DNA of 64,000 nt from Zea mays (Eukaryota; Streptophyta; Magnoliopsida; Poales; Poaceae), in the NCBI RefSeq assembly GCF_902167145.1, contig NC_050104.1, positions 100,699,849-100,763,848 on the forward strand. The letters run 5' to 3'. Numbering within the stretch: the stretch's first letter is position 1; every line of letters starts with the position of its first letter. Positions 11,001 through 20,342 of this stretch are shown here, piece by piece. Under the pieces are notes generated by a model, which was given only the letters and a program-made list of their open reading frames with translations, made no database searches and was not told where the DNA came from. Position numbers and translations under genes: made by a program.

Positions 11001-13584
11001 ACAGAGGTGTGGGAATGCTTCACTCGCCTAAAGACTGAACCCAGTTTCAGTCATTTGAACTGAACTCAGCACCATAACCAACTAAACCCACGTGGAGCAC
11101 AACAGACATATGAAGATTTTTCTCTGCTCCCAGAACCGAACCACACATCAGCCACTTGAGACAAAAATGCAGCAGCAGCCGACTGAACCTTCCCTGCTGA
11201 CCCCCTTCAATCTATCTATTTCCTAAAGTAACAGGCCAACCGCAGTTAATAAAACTTGCTCCCAAAACATAGCTTTACCAACCTGCTGCAGCAACTCAAG
11301 GTCGAAAGCTTACAGATAACGAATTATTGTGCCTCAAAGTGGGGTGAAAATCCTGAATTGTGGCTTTTACTAACTGAAAAAAATTCAGCATTTCCCCAGA
11401 CTGACAACTCGACTTGGAGCAGAATTTGCTGTCGATTTGAAGTAAAAACAGGAGAATCCATATTAACAAAAACTGCTCTCCAACCATCCCTCAACAACTT
11501 GCTATAGCAACACAGGGTATAAAACACACTGATAGAAAGTTATAATGCCCCAACTTGTCCTAAACCAATGGAATTTTCTTGTTTCAGTTAGCTGAAATCC
11601 AAAACCTGACAGTGAATGTTTTGGGACAGTTTACTGCAAGCTCTGTGCAGGACCATGCCAACCTCATAATAAGAAATCTACTCACTAACCAAAGATCTTC
11701 AACATTGCTACAGGAGTCATGGATCATACCCACATGGATTAGTCACAACAAGGATCTAAAACTGAGTAAGCACACTGAACTTGGACTTTCAGTTGGGTGA
11801 AACCTGAATTCAGACATTAAATCCTGACAGCCCCTCTTTGGACCAACATTTCTCCCAAATTTGTGTAGTATCAAGACAAACCTTCTTAAGGAAATTTGTT
11901 CACCAATCCATCCCCTAACATTTTGCTATAGGGCATGCAGCTCGAAACACCATGGGCAAGGCAAAGGAGAACTCCAAAGTTAGATGAAAAACAATGAATT
12001 TCAGCTTCAATAAACTGAACCTAGTGCTGAAACCCAAAAGTCTGACACCACAGCTTCAAGCAAGCTTTTCTCCTAGTTATAAGCAAGGTCAGGGGGATCC
12101 AACTTAATGAAAATTACTCCCCACACCACCCTCTAACAGTTTTATATAGAGAGTGCAGGCTATAACTTCATGGATCAAAAGTTATAGTGCCCTGAAGTTG
12201 GGTAAAAATACTAGAATTCAGCTGCAGCTAACTGAACAATAAACTGAACACACATGCCTGACAAAGAATGGTTGGGCACAGTTTACTCAATTTTTGTGCA
12301 GCACCAAACAAAACTTTCTTAAGAAGATTTGATCACCATTATATGGTCTTCAACTTTGCTGCAGAGATATACCCCAAAACTCCATGGATGAGGCACAAAG
12401 AAGCTCCAAGGAAGCTCCAAAGTTGCACCAAAAACACTAAAATTCAGACTTAGTAAGCTGCACTAAGTCTGAAATCCAAATCTGTGAGCTCCACTTTGGA
12501 CCACTTTTTCTCCTAGTTCCAAGCAGTTTCAAGGGCATGACCCTCACTATGGATTACTCTCCCAACATTGGTCTCCAGGTTTGATACAGAAACTACAGAC
12601 TAAAAGCACATTGATTGACCACCGAGGAGCCCCAAACTTGACACTTTTCACTGAAAATTCAGTTCTCAATCAGCCAGACTATCTGAAATCCAGAACTGAA
12701 CATTACATCTTTGAGCCACTGTTTCTCCCAATTCCATATAAATTTGGGGGCATAACCTTTAACCAAACTTATACACCAACATGTGGTATTTCACTTTGGT
12801 ACATAACTTTAACCCATAGCTGTATGTATCAGCCACTAACAGGCCTCCAAAGTTGCTTCAGAACATAAAATCTTCAGTTTCAGAGATTACTGTCTGAAAC
12901 TCCACAAGTATTACAACCCTATTTTGGACCAGTTTTACACCCAGTTGCACATGGTTTTAGGAGCAAGTTTTCTAAGCAAATTTGTATCCCTAGTGTAGCT
13001 CTACAACCTTGTTATAATGTCCACCTTCAAACTGTTTATAGATCAAAAGTTATGAGGACCCAAAAACAGCTAGTTGATATTATTTTCAGCAAACTTCAAA
13101 TCTGATTCAAAACTGAATTAAGCATTTTACTCCAGCTTTTCCTCTAAAACATGGAGTTCTCCATACATGAAAGTTGTTCAACTCTCCAACATCTACAACT
13201 TTGATATATGTATCCCTAGCAAATTCTCTCTAGATTTAAAATTCCACTTTTGGGCAACTTCAGTGTTTCATTTGAGATTGTTTTTCTCCAGTCAAGCCTC
13301 TCATCTTTTGTCCATCATTTAAAGGTAAAGTTGACCTTTAACTCAAGGCCCAACTATGATACATAGTTCCCATGGCCAAAGCATCTTTAGCTTAGGAGCG
13401 GTTTACTTGCACTTGATCTCTCATTAACTCTCAAACTTCTCTAGCTCTCAACAAGACAACACGCTATCCTTGTTTCGAAATTTTTAGACCTAGTAGATGC
13501 ATTCTAGGTGTATCAAGCAAGACTATGATGATGCATATGATGTAATGCCAATGTTTTAGTTCTCGTAACACCAGGGGTGTTACA
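8015..13584 (-). repeat. 5' LTR of giant-LTR gypsy element
   Basis: 5570 bp and near-identical to 552-6122, including the GC-rich island (about 9922-10292) and the GAGTA/TACTC hairpin (8456-8471). On the minus strand it would carry promoter, R and U5. The plus-strand right end GTGTTACA is followed by the target duplication AGATG. Confidence 0.92.
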
Positions 13585-13589
13585 AGATG
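13585..13589. repeat. Target-site duplication, right (AGATG)
   Basis: Matches AAATG at 547-551 except for one base, and matches the intact site in both other LTR copies exactly. Confidence 0.9.
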
Positions 13590-14505
13590 GGATGCTGGTC
13601 TTGTTCCCCGTAGCCTGAGCTAGCTAGGGGTAGGGTAATGATGATCCCCCCTGTGGCGTGGTCGGTCCGAGCCCAAGGTCGGGCGAGGCGGAGACTCCTC
13701 CTGAGGCCGAGGCCGAGGTTGGGTGAGGACGCGATTCCTTCTGAGGTCGGGGCCGAGGTCGAGCCCTGGGGTCGGGCGAGGCGGAGACCATCCTCCGAGG
13801 TCAAGGTTGAGGCCAAGCCCTGGGGTCGGGCGAGGCGGAGACCATCCTCCGAGGTCGAGGTTGAGGCCGAGCCCTGGGGTCGGGCGAGGCGGAGACCATC
13901 CTCCGAGGTCGAGGTTGAGGCCGAGCCCTAGAGTCGGGCGAGGCGGAGACCACCTTCCGAGGCCGAGGCGGGGGCCGAGCCCTGAGGTCGGGCGAGGCGG
14001 AGACCTCCTTCTAAGGCCGAGGCCCAAGGTCGGGCGAGGCGGAGCTTCCTGTTGCGCCTGAGGCTGGACTTAGTTGTTGTCAGCCTTGCCCTGGTGGGTG
14101 GCACAACAGTCAGAGCAGGGCAGGCGGCGCTGTTTTCTTGTCAGGTCAGTCAGTGGAGGGGCGAAGTGACTGCGGTCACTTCGGCCCTGCCGACTGAGGA
14201 ATGTGCGTCAGGATAAGGTGTCAGGCGATCCTCGCATTGAATGCTCCTGCGATGCGGTCGGTTGGCGAGACAATCTGGCCAAGGTTGCTTCACTGCGAAG
14301 CCTGCCCGAGCTGGGCCTCGGGCGAGTCGAGGGTGCGCTCGTTGCTTGAGGAGGCCCTCGGGCGAGGCGTGAATCCACCTGGGTCTACTGTTCCTGCCCG
14401 AGGCTGGGCTCGAGCGAGGCGAGATCGCGTCCCTCAGGAGGACAGAGCCTTGACTTGAATTGCGCCCATCAGTCTCTGCAGCTTGTGCTGATGGTGATTA
14501 CCAGC
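13585..14505 (-). mobile_element. Tat-type gypsy LTR, part 2 of 3, with 54-bp minisatellite
   Basis: This resumes the LTR interrupted at 551 and aligns with 19317-20279 of the complete element. It contains a tandem array from about 13738 to 14045 with a 54-bp period: GCGGAGACC landmarks fall at 13781, 13835, 13889, 13943 and 13997. The array lies where the left LTR of the complete element has a different 57-bp array. Long frames through it (18-residue periodic peptides) are by-products of the repeat. It ends at 14505 where a hAT element inserted. Confidence 0.88.
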
Positions 14506-14509
14506 CAGG

Positions 14510-15120
14510 GGCGGATTTACGACCGGGGCTGCCTGGGCTGCAGCCCCGGTCGCGGCCCAATAACGCGAGGAGGTATTCATCCGCGCAGCCCAGCTTGCTA
14601 GTCGCTACCGGGTACGGCGTGCTACCCTACTCCAGTGTCCAGCCGCCGCCGCGCCGACGCCGAGCAGGCGAGCCGCGAGCACATCCAGACGCCGAGACGC
14701 GGGCGGCGGGACGCCACACGCCAGAGCCGCTCAGGCTCCAGGCCGCCACCGCCCAGGCTCCAGGCCGCCAGGCGCGTCTTCCGCGCGGACGCGCGGTCTT
14801 CTGGCGAGCAGCGAGCTAGCGAGCTGACTGCTGGCGAGCAGGCGGAGCAGCGAGCTGGCGAGCTGACTGCTGAGGCCCGACCGGCGAGTCGGCGACCGCG
14901 CTGGCGCCTGGCGAGCTGAGCAGGCTGCACCTGCAGGCGAGCCGCGAGCAGGCAGAGCAGAGCGGTGAGCCGGTGAGCACTAAGCAGCTATTGGGCGAGC
15001 AGAGCAGCGATTAGCACTTAGCAGAGTAGCGAGCAGCCTGCAGCCGTGAGCACTTCTATTTCTGTTTTAATTTGAAGTTTTCTGTTTTAATTTGAAGTTT
15101 TAATTTGAATTTGATAGTAA
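14510..15120 (+). promoter_or_regulatory. GC-rich 5' region of hAT element (promoter/leader candidate)
   Basis: Contains many copies of GAGC, GCGAGC and GAGCTGACTGCT between about 14800 and 15030, typical of subterminal transposase-binding repeats, then a sudden change to AT-rich sequence with two adjacent copies of a TTTTAATTTGAAGTTT unit (about 15065-15105). A 3' splice-like site (TTAATTATAG, ending 15138) just before the second ATG suggests a spliced leader. No TATA box is obvious. Confidence 0.45.
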
Positions 15121-15124
15121 TCTC

Positions 15125-17616
15125 ATGTTTAATTATAGGAAAAAGATGGATAAATTTCTCATCAAGAACCAGAAGAAAGATGATTCTATTTCTAAAACAA
15201 TTAGGACAAATGAGAGCCGTGTAGAACAAAAGAGGCCACGTATTGAGCTAGATATGAATGATATAGTTGCAGATCCTGGTCTTAGAAAACCAATTGATGA
15301 GTTCCCCCATGAAATCAGAGATGATGCTAAAAGAGCTTATTTACAAATGGGCCCATGTCAACCATTTGGTCATACATTTCCACGGACACCGGGTAATTCT
15401 CAAACTAGAGGTTTTGTTGAATCTTGGTTTAAACAGTTTGATTGGTTAGAGTACAGTGTACAGAAAGATGCAGCTTATTGCTTTTATTGCTTTTTATTTA
15501 AACCTCCAAGAACCAACAATTTTGGTAAAGATACATTCACTAAAGTTGGGTTTAAGAATTGGAAAAAAGCAAAGGATGTATTCAAGGAACATGTCCAAGC
15601 AATTGATGGTTCTCATAGTTATGCGAGGAAACGCGCCCTCGATTTTGCAAATCAGAGACAAAGTGTAGCTCATGTATGGTCATCGACAAGTGCAGCCGAA
15701 GAGGAGGCATATAAAGCGCGTTTGTCTATCATGTTAGGCATTGCAAGATTTCTTCTTTTGCAGGCTCTTGCTTTTCGTGGACATGATGAATCTAAAACAT
15801 CAAGCAATAAGGGTAACTTTTTAGAGATGCTTGAGTGGTATAGAAAAAAGGATCCTAAAGTTGCAATGGTCACTGGTGAGAATGCTCCTGGTAATAATAA
15901 AATGAGCTTCCCAAATGTCCAAAAAGATTTGGTTCGAGCTTGTGCGGAGGAGACAAGTGAGGCTATTAAAGCTGAGATAGGTGGTCATCTATTTGCAGTG
16001 CTCGTTGATGAGGCTCGGGATGCATCAATTAAGGAACAAATGGTTGTGGTTGTAAGGTATGTAACATCTTTTACTTTACATTTTGTTGTTTTTAGTTCTT
16101 TACTAATATTATTTTCCTTGCTTCACTTTGATGTAGGTATGTTAATGATAAAGGCCATGTAATTGAGAGGTTTCTTGGTGTTCAACATGTTCCTGATACT
16201 ACATCATCTTCATTAAAGATAGCTCTGGATGATATGCTAGCAAGATATGGTTTATCTATTTCAAGAGTTAGAGGGCAAGGATACGATGGAGCCTCAAATA
16301 TGAGAGGGCAATTTCATGGATTGCAAAGATTGGTATTGGATGAAAACCCATATGCATTTTATATTCATTGTTTTGCTCATCAGTTACAGTTGGTGGTAGT
16401 TTCTATTGCCAAATGTTGTGGCTCAGTATATGATTTCTTTAATTACATCTCATTGATTGTCAATACTGTTAGTGCATCTTGCAAAAGAAAAGATCAACTT
16501 CTTCAGAGACATCATGATAAAATTGTGGAAGAATTAGATAGTGGTGCTATATTTCCTGGGAGAGGAAAAAACCAAGAAACTAGTCTCGCAAGGCCAGGGG
16601 ATACTAGGTGGGGCACACATCATAATACATTGGTGCGTATTCTTTTCATGTGGTCATCTGTGTTAGAGGTGCTAGAGAATATTAGTGAAGATGCAAGTGA
16701 CGGGGAAAAGAAAACACAAGCATCGGGTTTGATAGAAAGAATGGAAACTTTTGAGTTTGTGTTCATATTACATCTTATGATAAGAGTATTGGGGAGGACT
16801 CAAGATTTATCACAATGTTTGCAAAGAAAGAATCAAAATATTGTTCGTGCAATAGGATTGATTGGATCTGTGCTAAGGAATATGAATGACATGAGGGAAA
16901 ATGGTTGGGATCCCTTATTTGAGGAAGTGAAGAGTTTTTGCACCAAAATGAACATAGTAATCCCAAATATGGATGACACAATACCAACTAGAGGCCGATC
17001 AAGGTGCCGTGGAGCTAAGTTGGTGAGTTACTACCATCATTTTCATAATGGAATTTTCATTGTTGTCATTGATCAAGTTCTTGTTGAGTTCAACAACCGC
17101 TTCCCTGAAAGATCAACTCAGTTACTTGGATGTATTGCTTGCCTTGATCCAAGGGATTCTTTTGCCAACTTTGATTTAGAGAAGTTAATTGAGCTATCAA
17201 AGATTTATGATGCTGATTTTAGTGATTATGAACGTACATGTCTTATGGATCAACTTCTCTTATTCATTGATGAGGTTAGAAATGATGATGGATTTAGAGA
17301 TTGTAATGATCTTGGACACCTTGCAACAAAGATGGTTAAAACAGATAGACACATATGTTTCAGTTTAGTGTATCGTCTTGTTGAGCTTGCATTAATCTTG
17401 CCAGTGGCAACTGCAACTGTTGAGAGAGCTTTTTCTGCTATGAACATTATCAAGACTGAAAGAAGAAATAAAATGGGTGATGAATGGATGAATAACAGCA
17501 TGTTATGCTATATTGAGCGGGATATGTTTGTAGAAATTGAAGATGAAAAGATTTTGAAGCATTTTCAAGGCTTAAGAACTCGGAAGATAAATTTACCTCG
17601 CAGCATCAACTCATGA
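15125..17616 (+). CDS. hAT transposase (TTF-type zinc finger, DUF4371-like, hAT dimerisation domain)
   Basis: Two exons, 15125-16056 and 16137-17616, separated by an 80-bp GT-AG intron whose removal restores the frame (VVVR-YVND). The product is 803 aa from this ATG, or 796 aa from the ATG at 15146, which follows a splice-acceptor-like TTATAG and may be the true start. The N-terminal region has basic residues. A TTF-type zinc-finger segment around residues 95-130 includes AYCFYCFLFK. The middle resembles DUF4371 (GQGYDGASNMRG, then HCFAHQLQL). The C-terminal hAT dimerisation motif LPVATATVERAFSAMNIIK lies near residue 745. No internal stop was found. It cuts and pastes elements bearing matching termini. 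Intron size and phase are inferred from sequence only. Confidence 0.88.
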
Positions 17617-17816
17617 ACGGTATGTGTAAGATTATTGTATTTCTAGAATTTGTATCGACTTATTTTTGGACTACATATTTCTTCAATGTTTAAATTATAA
17701 CTTGCTTCTTGTGTCATATTAAATATCAATTATATTTTTTTGTTTGGTTTAAATTTTTTTTATGTTAGTCTTCATTTAGTAGCCCCCCTCTTGAATCAAT
17801 CCTGGATCCGCCACTG

Positions 17817-17868
17817 TTACCAGCCGAGTTTAGGAGTGTTGGGGTACCCCTAATTATGGTACCCGACA
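17817..17868 (-). mobile_element. Tat-type gypsy LTR, part 3 of 3
   Basis: Begins with the hAT target duplication TTACCAGC and continues to the LTR terminus CCCGACA at 17868, matching 20280-20329 of the complete element. The next five bases are ATTTT. The partner target duplication lies outside the window. Confidence 0.85.
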
Positions 17869-18732
17869 ATTTTTGTGTTTATTTTCTGTTTTATTTCCGT
17901 AGTAAATAATTAGCAGAAAATTATTAAAATATGTGTGTAGACTATACTGCACATACTCAAATCACTCGAAATATTTGTGTTGCGTTGAGCTTTTGGACTC
18001 ACGTCGAGCGATTAAATTGTATAGTGGGTACTCGAACAAGCTGATCAAACTACATTATTAATCGGTTGAGTTAGGACATTGGCTGAGCATTGGCTGCGCC
18101 GTGGCAACACGACGCAGTAATTGTGTCGTACGCATTTGGCTGTGTCATGTGATTGCTATGCCGCACTCTCTCTTAGTTGGACTGCCATCGCCGAGTCGCG
18201 TATTTTTCGCATGCCCTTCAGGCGCTGTCCGTATGTCGTGATCATCGAGTCACAATTGTGTCTGTTGCGCACATTGTGTGGACTTATCGTGTACCCCGAT
18301 CACCGAGCCACAATTGCGCCTGTTGCACTTGTTACAGAGGCTTATTGTGTTTTCGTAGCCCTGATGGCCGCACCCGTGTTGCCGCCAGATACGCTGGAGC
18401 TTGTACTCGCGGGGAATGTGGTGGGTTACCCGCGCCCCTGAAGTCACAACATAGCGTATTCTTCGTAAATAATTTCGTTTGACTCTATATTTTGTTTGAC
18501 ATGTGTTGTGTGGCTTAATATATTTATATATATCGCCAAGTAGCCATAACAACTTTGACAAGCTCTATAGTGCTTGTAAGATATGGGAAGTTAATGAAAT
18601 ACCTATGAAACACAAAAATAAATAATTGTCTGCTCTCTCCTCATGCATAAAGTTTTACCCGAAGTAACCCGAAGATATATAATATAATGCATGGAAGCCT
18701 TTTTGGCATAGAATACATCATAAATTGGGATT
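17869..18732. other. Intergenic/old element sequence, no gene recognised
   Basis: AT-rich sequence resembling the non-coding part of a retroelement, but not assignable to a family. Two related phrases occur at about 18238-18290 and 18296-18345 (CGATCA-C/T-CGAG, CACAATTG, CTGTTGC). Short frames here lack family features. It is the left flank of the Tat element that inserted at 18733-18737. Confidence 0.5.
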
Positions 18733-18737
18733 ATATT
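18733..18737. repeat. Target-site duplication ATATT, left
   Basis: Perfect 5-bp match to 32177-32181 on the far side of the element, defining both borders of the insertion. Confidence 0.95.
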
Positions 18738-19027
18738 TGTCGGCGTTTCGATCCCGGGGGGTCCCTGGACCGACGAGTAAATTGTCGCCGCGTGCCCCAG
18801 CCCAGATGGGTCGTCGCGAGACGGAGCGCGAAGGGGGAAGAAGCCGGAGGGAGATAGGCGTGAGAGGTGAAACCCGCGGCCTTCGTGTTTGTCCCGCGCC
18901 CAGGTCGGGTGCGCTTGCAGTAGGGGGTTACAAGCGTCCACGCGGGAGGGAGCGAGTGGCCTTGCGCGAGCGCCGTCCCGTCCTTCCCCACGCGGCCAAC
19001 CCTCTGTAAGAGGGCCCTGGACCTTCC

Positions 19028-19034
19028 TTTTATA
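19028..19034 (-). promoter_or_regulatory. LTR TATA box
   Basis: Minus strand TATAAAA within CTATAAAAGGAAGG. The same heptamer occurs at 31194-31200 in the 5' LTR, where it would drive the genomic transcript. The 5'-ward sequence on the minus strand is U3. Confidence 0.65.
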
Positions 19035-19538
19035 GGCGTAAGGAAAGGATCCAGGTGTACAATGGGGGGGTGTAGCAGTGTGCTAACGTGTCTAGCGGAG
19101 GGGAGCTAGTGCCCTAAGTACATGCCATCGTGGCAGCCGGAGAGGTTTTGGCACCCGGTTCGTGTGGTGTCGTGGCCGTCGGAGGAGCGCCGGAGCCTGG
19201 CGGAAGGACAGCTGTCGGGTCCTTGCTGACGTCCTCTTGCTTCCGTAAGGGGGCTGAGAGCCGCCGTCGTCATAGAGCATGCGGGGCGCCATCATTACTT
19301 GTTTGGCGGAGCGAGCCAGATGGGACGCCGGTCTTGTTCCCCGTAGCCTGAGTCAGCTTGGGGTAGGGTAATGATGGCGCCTCATGTGACGTGGTCGGTC
19401 CGAGCCCTGGGTTGGGCGAGGTGGAGGCTCCTCCGAGGTTGAGGTCGAGTCTGTCTTCCGAGGCCGAGGTCGAGTCCGAGCCCCTGGGTGGGCGAGGCAG
19501 AGACCGTCGGCTGAGTCCGAGCCCTGGGGTCGGGCGAA

Positions 19539-19823
19539 GCGGAGTTCGTCATCTTCCGAGGCTGAGCCCAAGTCCGAGCCCTAGGGTCGAGCGAAGCGGA
19601 GTTCGTCGTCTTCCGGGGCTGAGCCCGAGTCCGAGCCCTGGGGTCGGGCGATGCGGAGTTCGTCGTCTTCCGGGGCTGAGCCCGAGTCCGAGCCCTGGGG
19701 TCGGGCGAAGCGGAGTTCGTCGTCTTCCGGGACTGAGCCCGATTCCGAGCCCTGGGGTCGGGCGATGTGGAGTTCGTCGTCTTCCGGGGCTGAGCCCGAG
19801 TCCGAGCCCTGGGGTCGGGCGAA
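19539..19823 (-). repeat. 57-bp U3 minisatellite, five units
   Basis: GCGGAGTTCG-type landmarks at 19539, 19596, 19653, 19710 and 19767 are exactly 57 bp apart, and a sixth partial start lies at 19824. Units differ by one to six bases. Because 57 is divisible by three, all three minus-strand frames are open and give a periodic 19-residue pattern (ARPQGSDSGSAPEDDELRF), which is a by-product rather than a gene. The array is absent from the 5' LTR of the same element and replaced by a 54-bp array in the LTR at 13738-14045. Confidence 0.92.
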
Positions 19824-20330
19824 GCAGAGTTTCCTATGGCGCCTGAGGCCGGACTTGGCTGCTGTCAGCCTCACTCTGTCGAGTGGCACGGCAGTCGGAG
19901 CGGCGCAGGCGGCGCTGTCCTCTTGTCAGGCCTGTCAGTGGAGCGGCGAAGTGACTACGGTCACTTCGGCTCTGTCGACTGGAGGGCGCGCTTCAGGATA
20001 AAGGTGTCAGGCCACCTTTGCATTAAATGCCCCTGCGATTCGGTCGGCTGGCGTGGCGACTTGGCCAAGGTTGCTTCTTGGTGAAGACTGGGCCTCGGGC
20101 GAGCCGAAGGTGTGTCCGTTGCCGTAGGGGGTCCTCGGGCGAGACGTAAATCCTCCGGGGTCGGCTGCCCTTGCCCGAGGCTGGGCTCGGGCGAGGCGCG
20201 ATCGCGTCCCTTGATTGGACCGATCCTTGACTTAATCGCACCCATCAGGCCTTTGCAGCTCTGTGCTGATGGGGGTTACCAGCTGAGATTTAGGAGTCTT
20301 GAGGGTACCCCTAATTATGGTCCCCGACAG

Positions 20331-20342
20331 TAGCCCCCGAGC
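20331..20342 (-). other. Polypurine tract of Tat element
   Basis: Minus strand CTCGGGGGCTAC is next to the 3' LTR terminus. Similar TAGCCCCCGAGG phrases recur at 20459 and 24261 within the 3' non-coding region, so the tract has decoy copies. Confidence 0.6.

Larger units (their letters stand above)
552..13584 (-). mobile_element. Gypsy (chromovirus-like) retrotransposon with giant LTRs, internally deleted
   Basis: Two near-identical 5.57-kb LTRs (552-6122 and 8015-13584; TGTGACAG at one end, GTGTTACA at the other) flank only about 1.9 kb of interior. Minus orientation is shown by an initiator-Met-type primer site next to the right LTR, a purine tract next to the left LTR, and minus-strand pol remnants. 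The 5-bp target duplication (AAATG/AGATG) marks a single insertion into a Tat-type LTR. No gag, RT, RNase H or integrase core remains, so any movement needs proteins from another element. Organisation resembles LARD-type derivatives, but the LTRs are proportionally even larger. Family name not assigned; Del/Tekay-like is inferred from the pol remnant and PBS. Confidence 0.92.
14506..17816 (+). mobile_element. hAT DNA transposon with complete transposase gene
   Basis: 3311 bp. The left terminus is CAGGGGCGGATTTACG and the right terminus, read inward on the minus strand, is CAGTGGCGGATCCAGG, so the inverted ends have a few mismatches. Perfect 8-bp duplications TTACCAGC flank it at 14498-14505 and 17817-17824, and the uninterrupted LTR copies carry one TTACCAGC at this point. 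The first 550 bases are GC-rich with short repeats of GCGAGCTG-like phrases; the rest is AT-richer coding sequence. With an open transposase and intact TSDs it may be an autonomous or recently autonomous copy, although terminal mismatches could reduce mobility. Confidence 0.95.
18738..20329 (-). repeat. 3' LTR of Tat element (1592 bp)
   Basis: Begins TGTCGGCGTTTCGA and ends GGTCCCCGACA on the plus strand. It is 352 bp longer than the 5' LTR. The surplus is mainly a five-copy 57-bp array (19539-19823) plus a roughly 29-bp segment near 18838-18866. A TATAAAA box reads on the minus strand at 19028-19034. Elsewhere the two LTRs are very similar. Confidence 0.93.

Noticed and set aside
13620..14061. 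Overlapping ORFs on both strands with 18-residue periodicity
   Set aside because: The period equals the 54-bp minisatellite, a multiple of three, which keeps all frames open. Not a gene.
19391..19889. 151-, 116- and 102-codon ORFs with 19-residue repeats
   Set aside because: They are by-products of the 57-bp LTR minisatellite.
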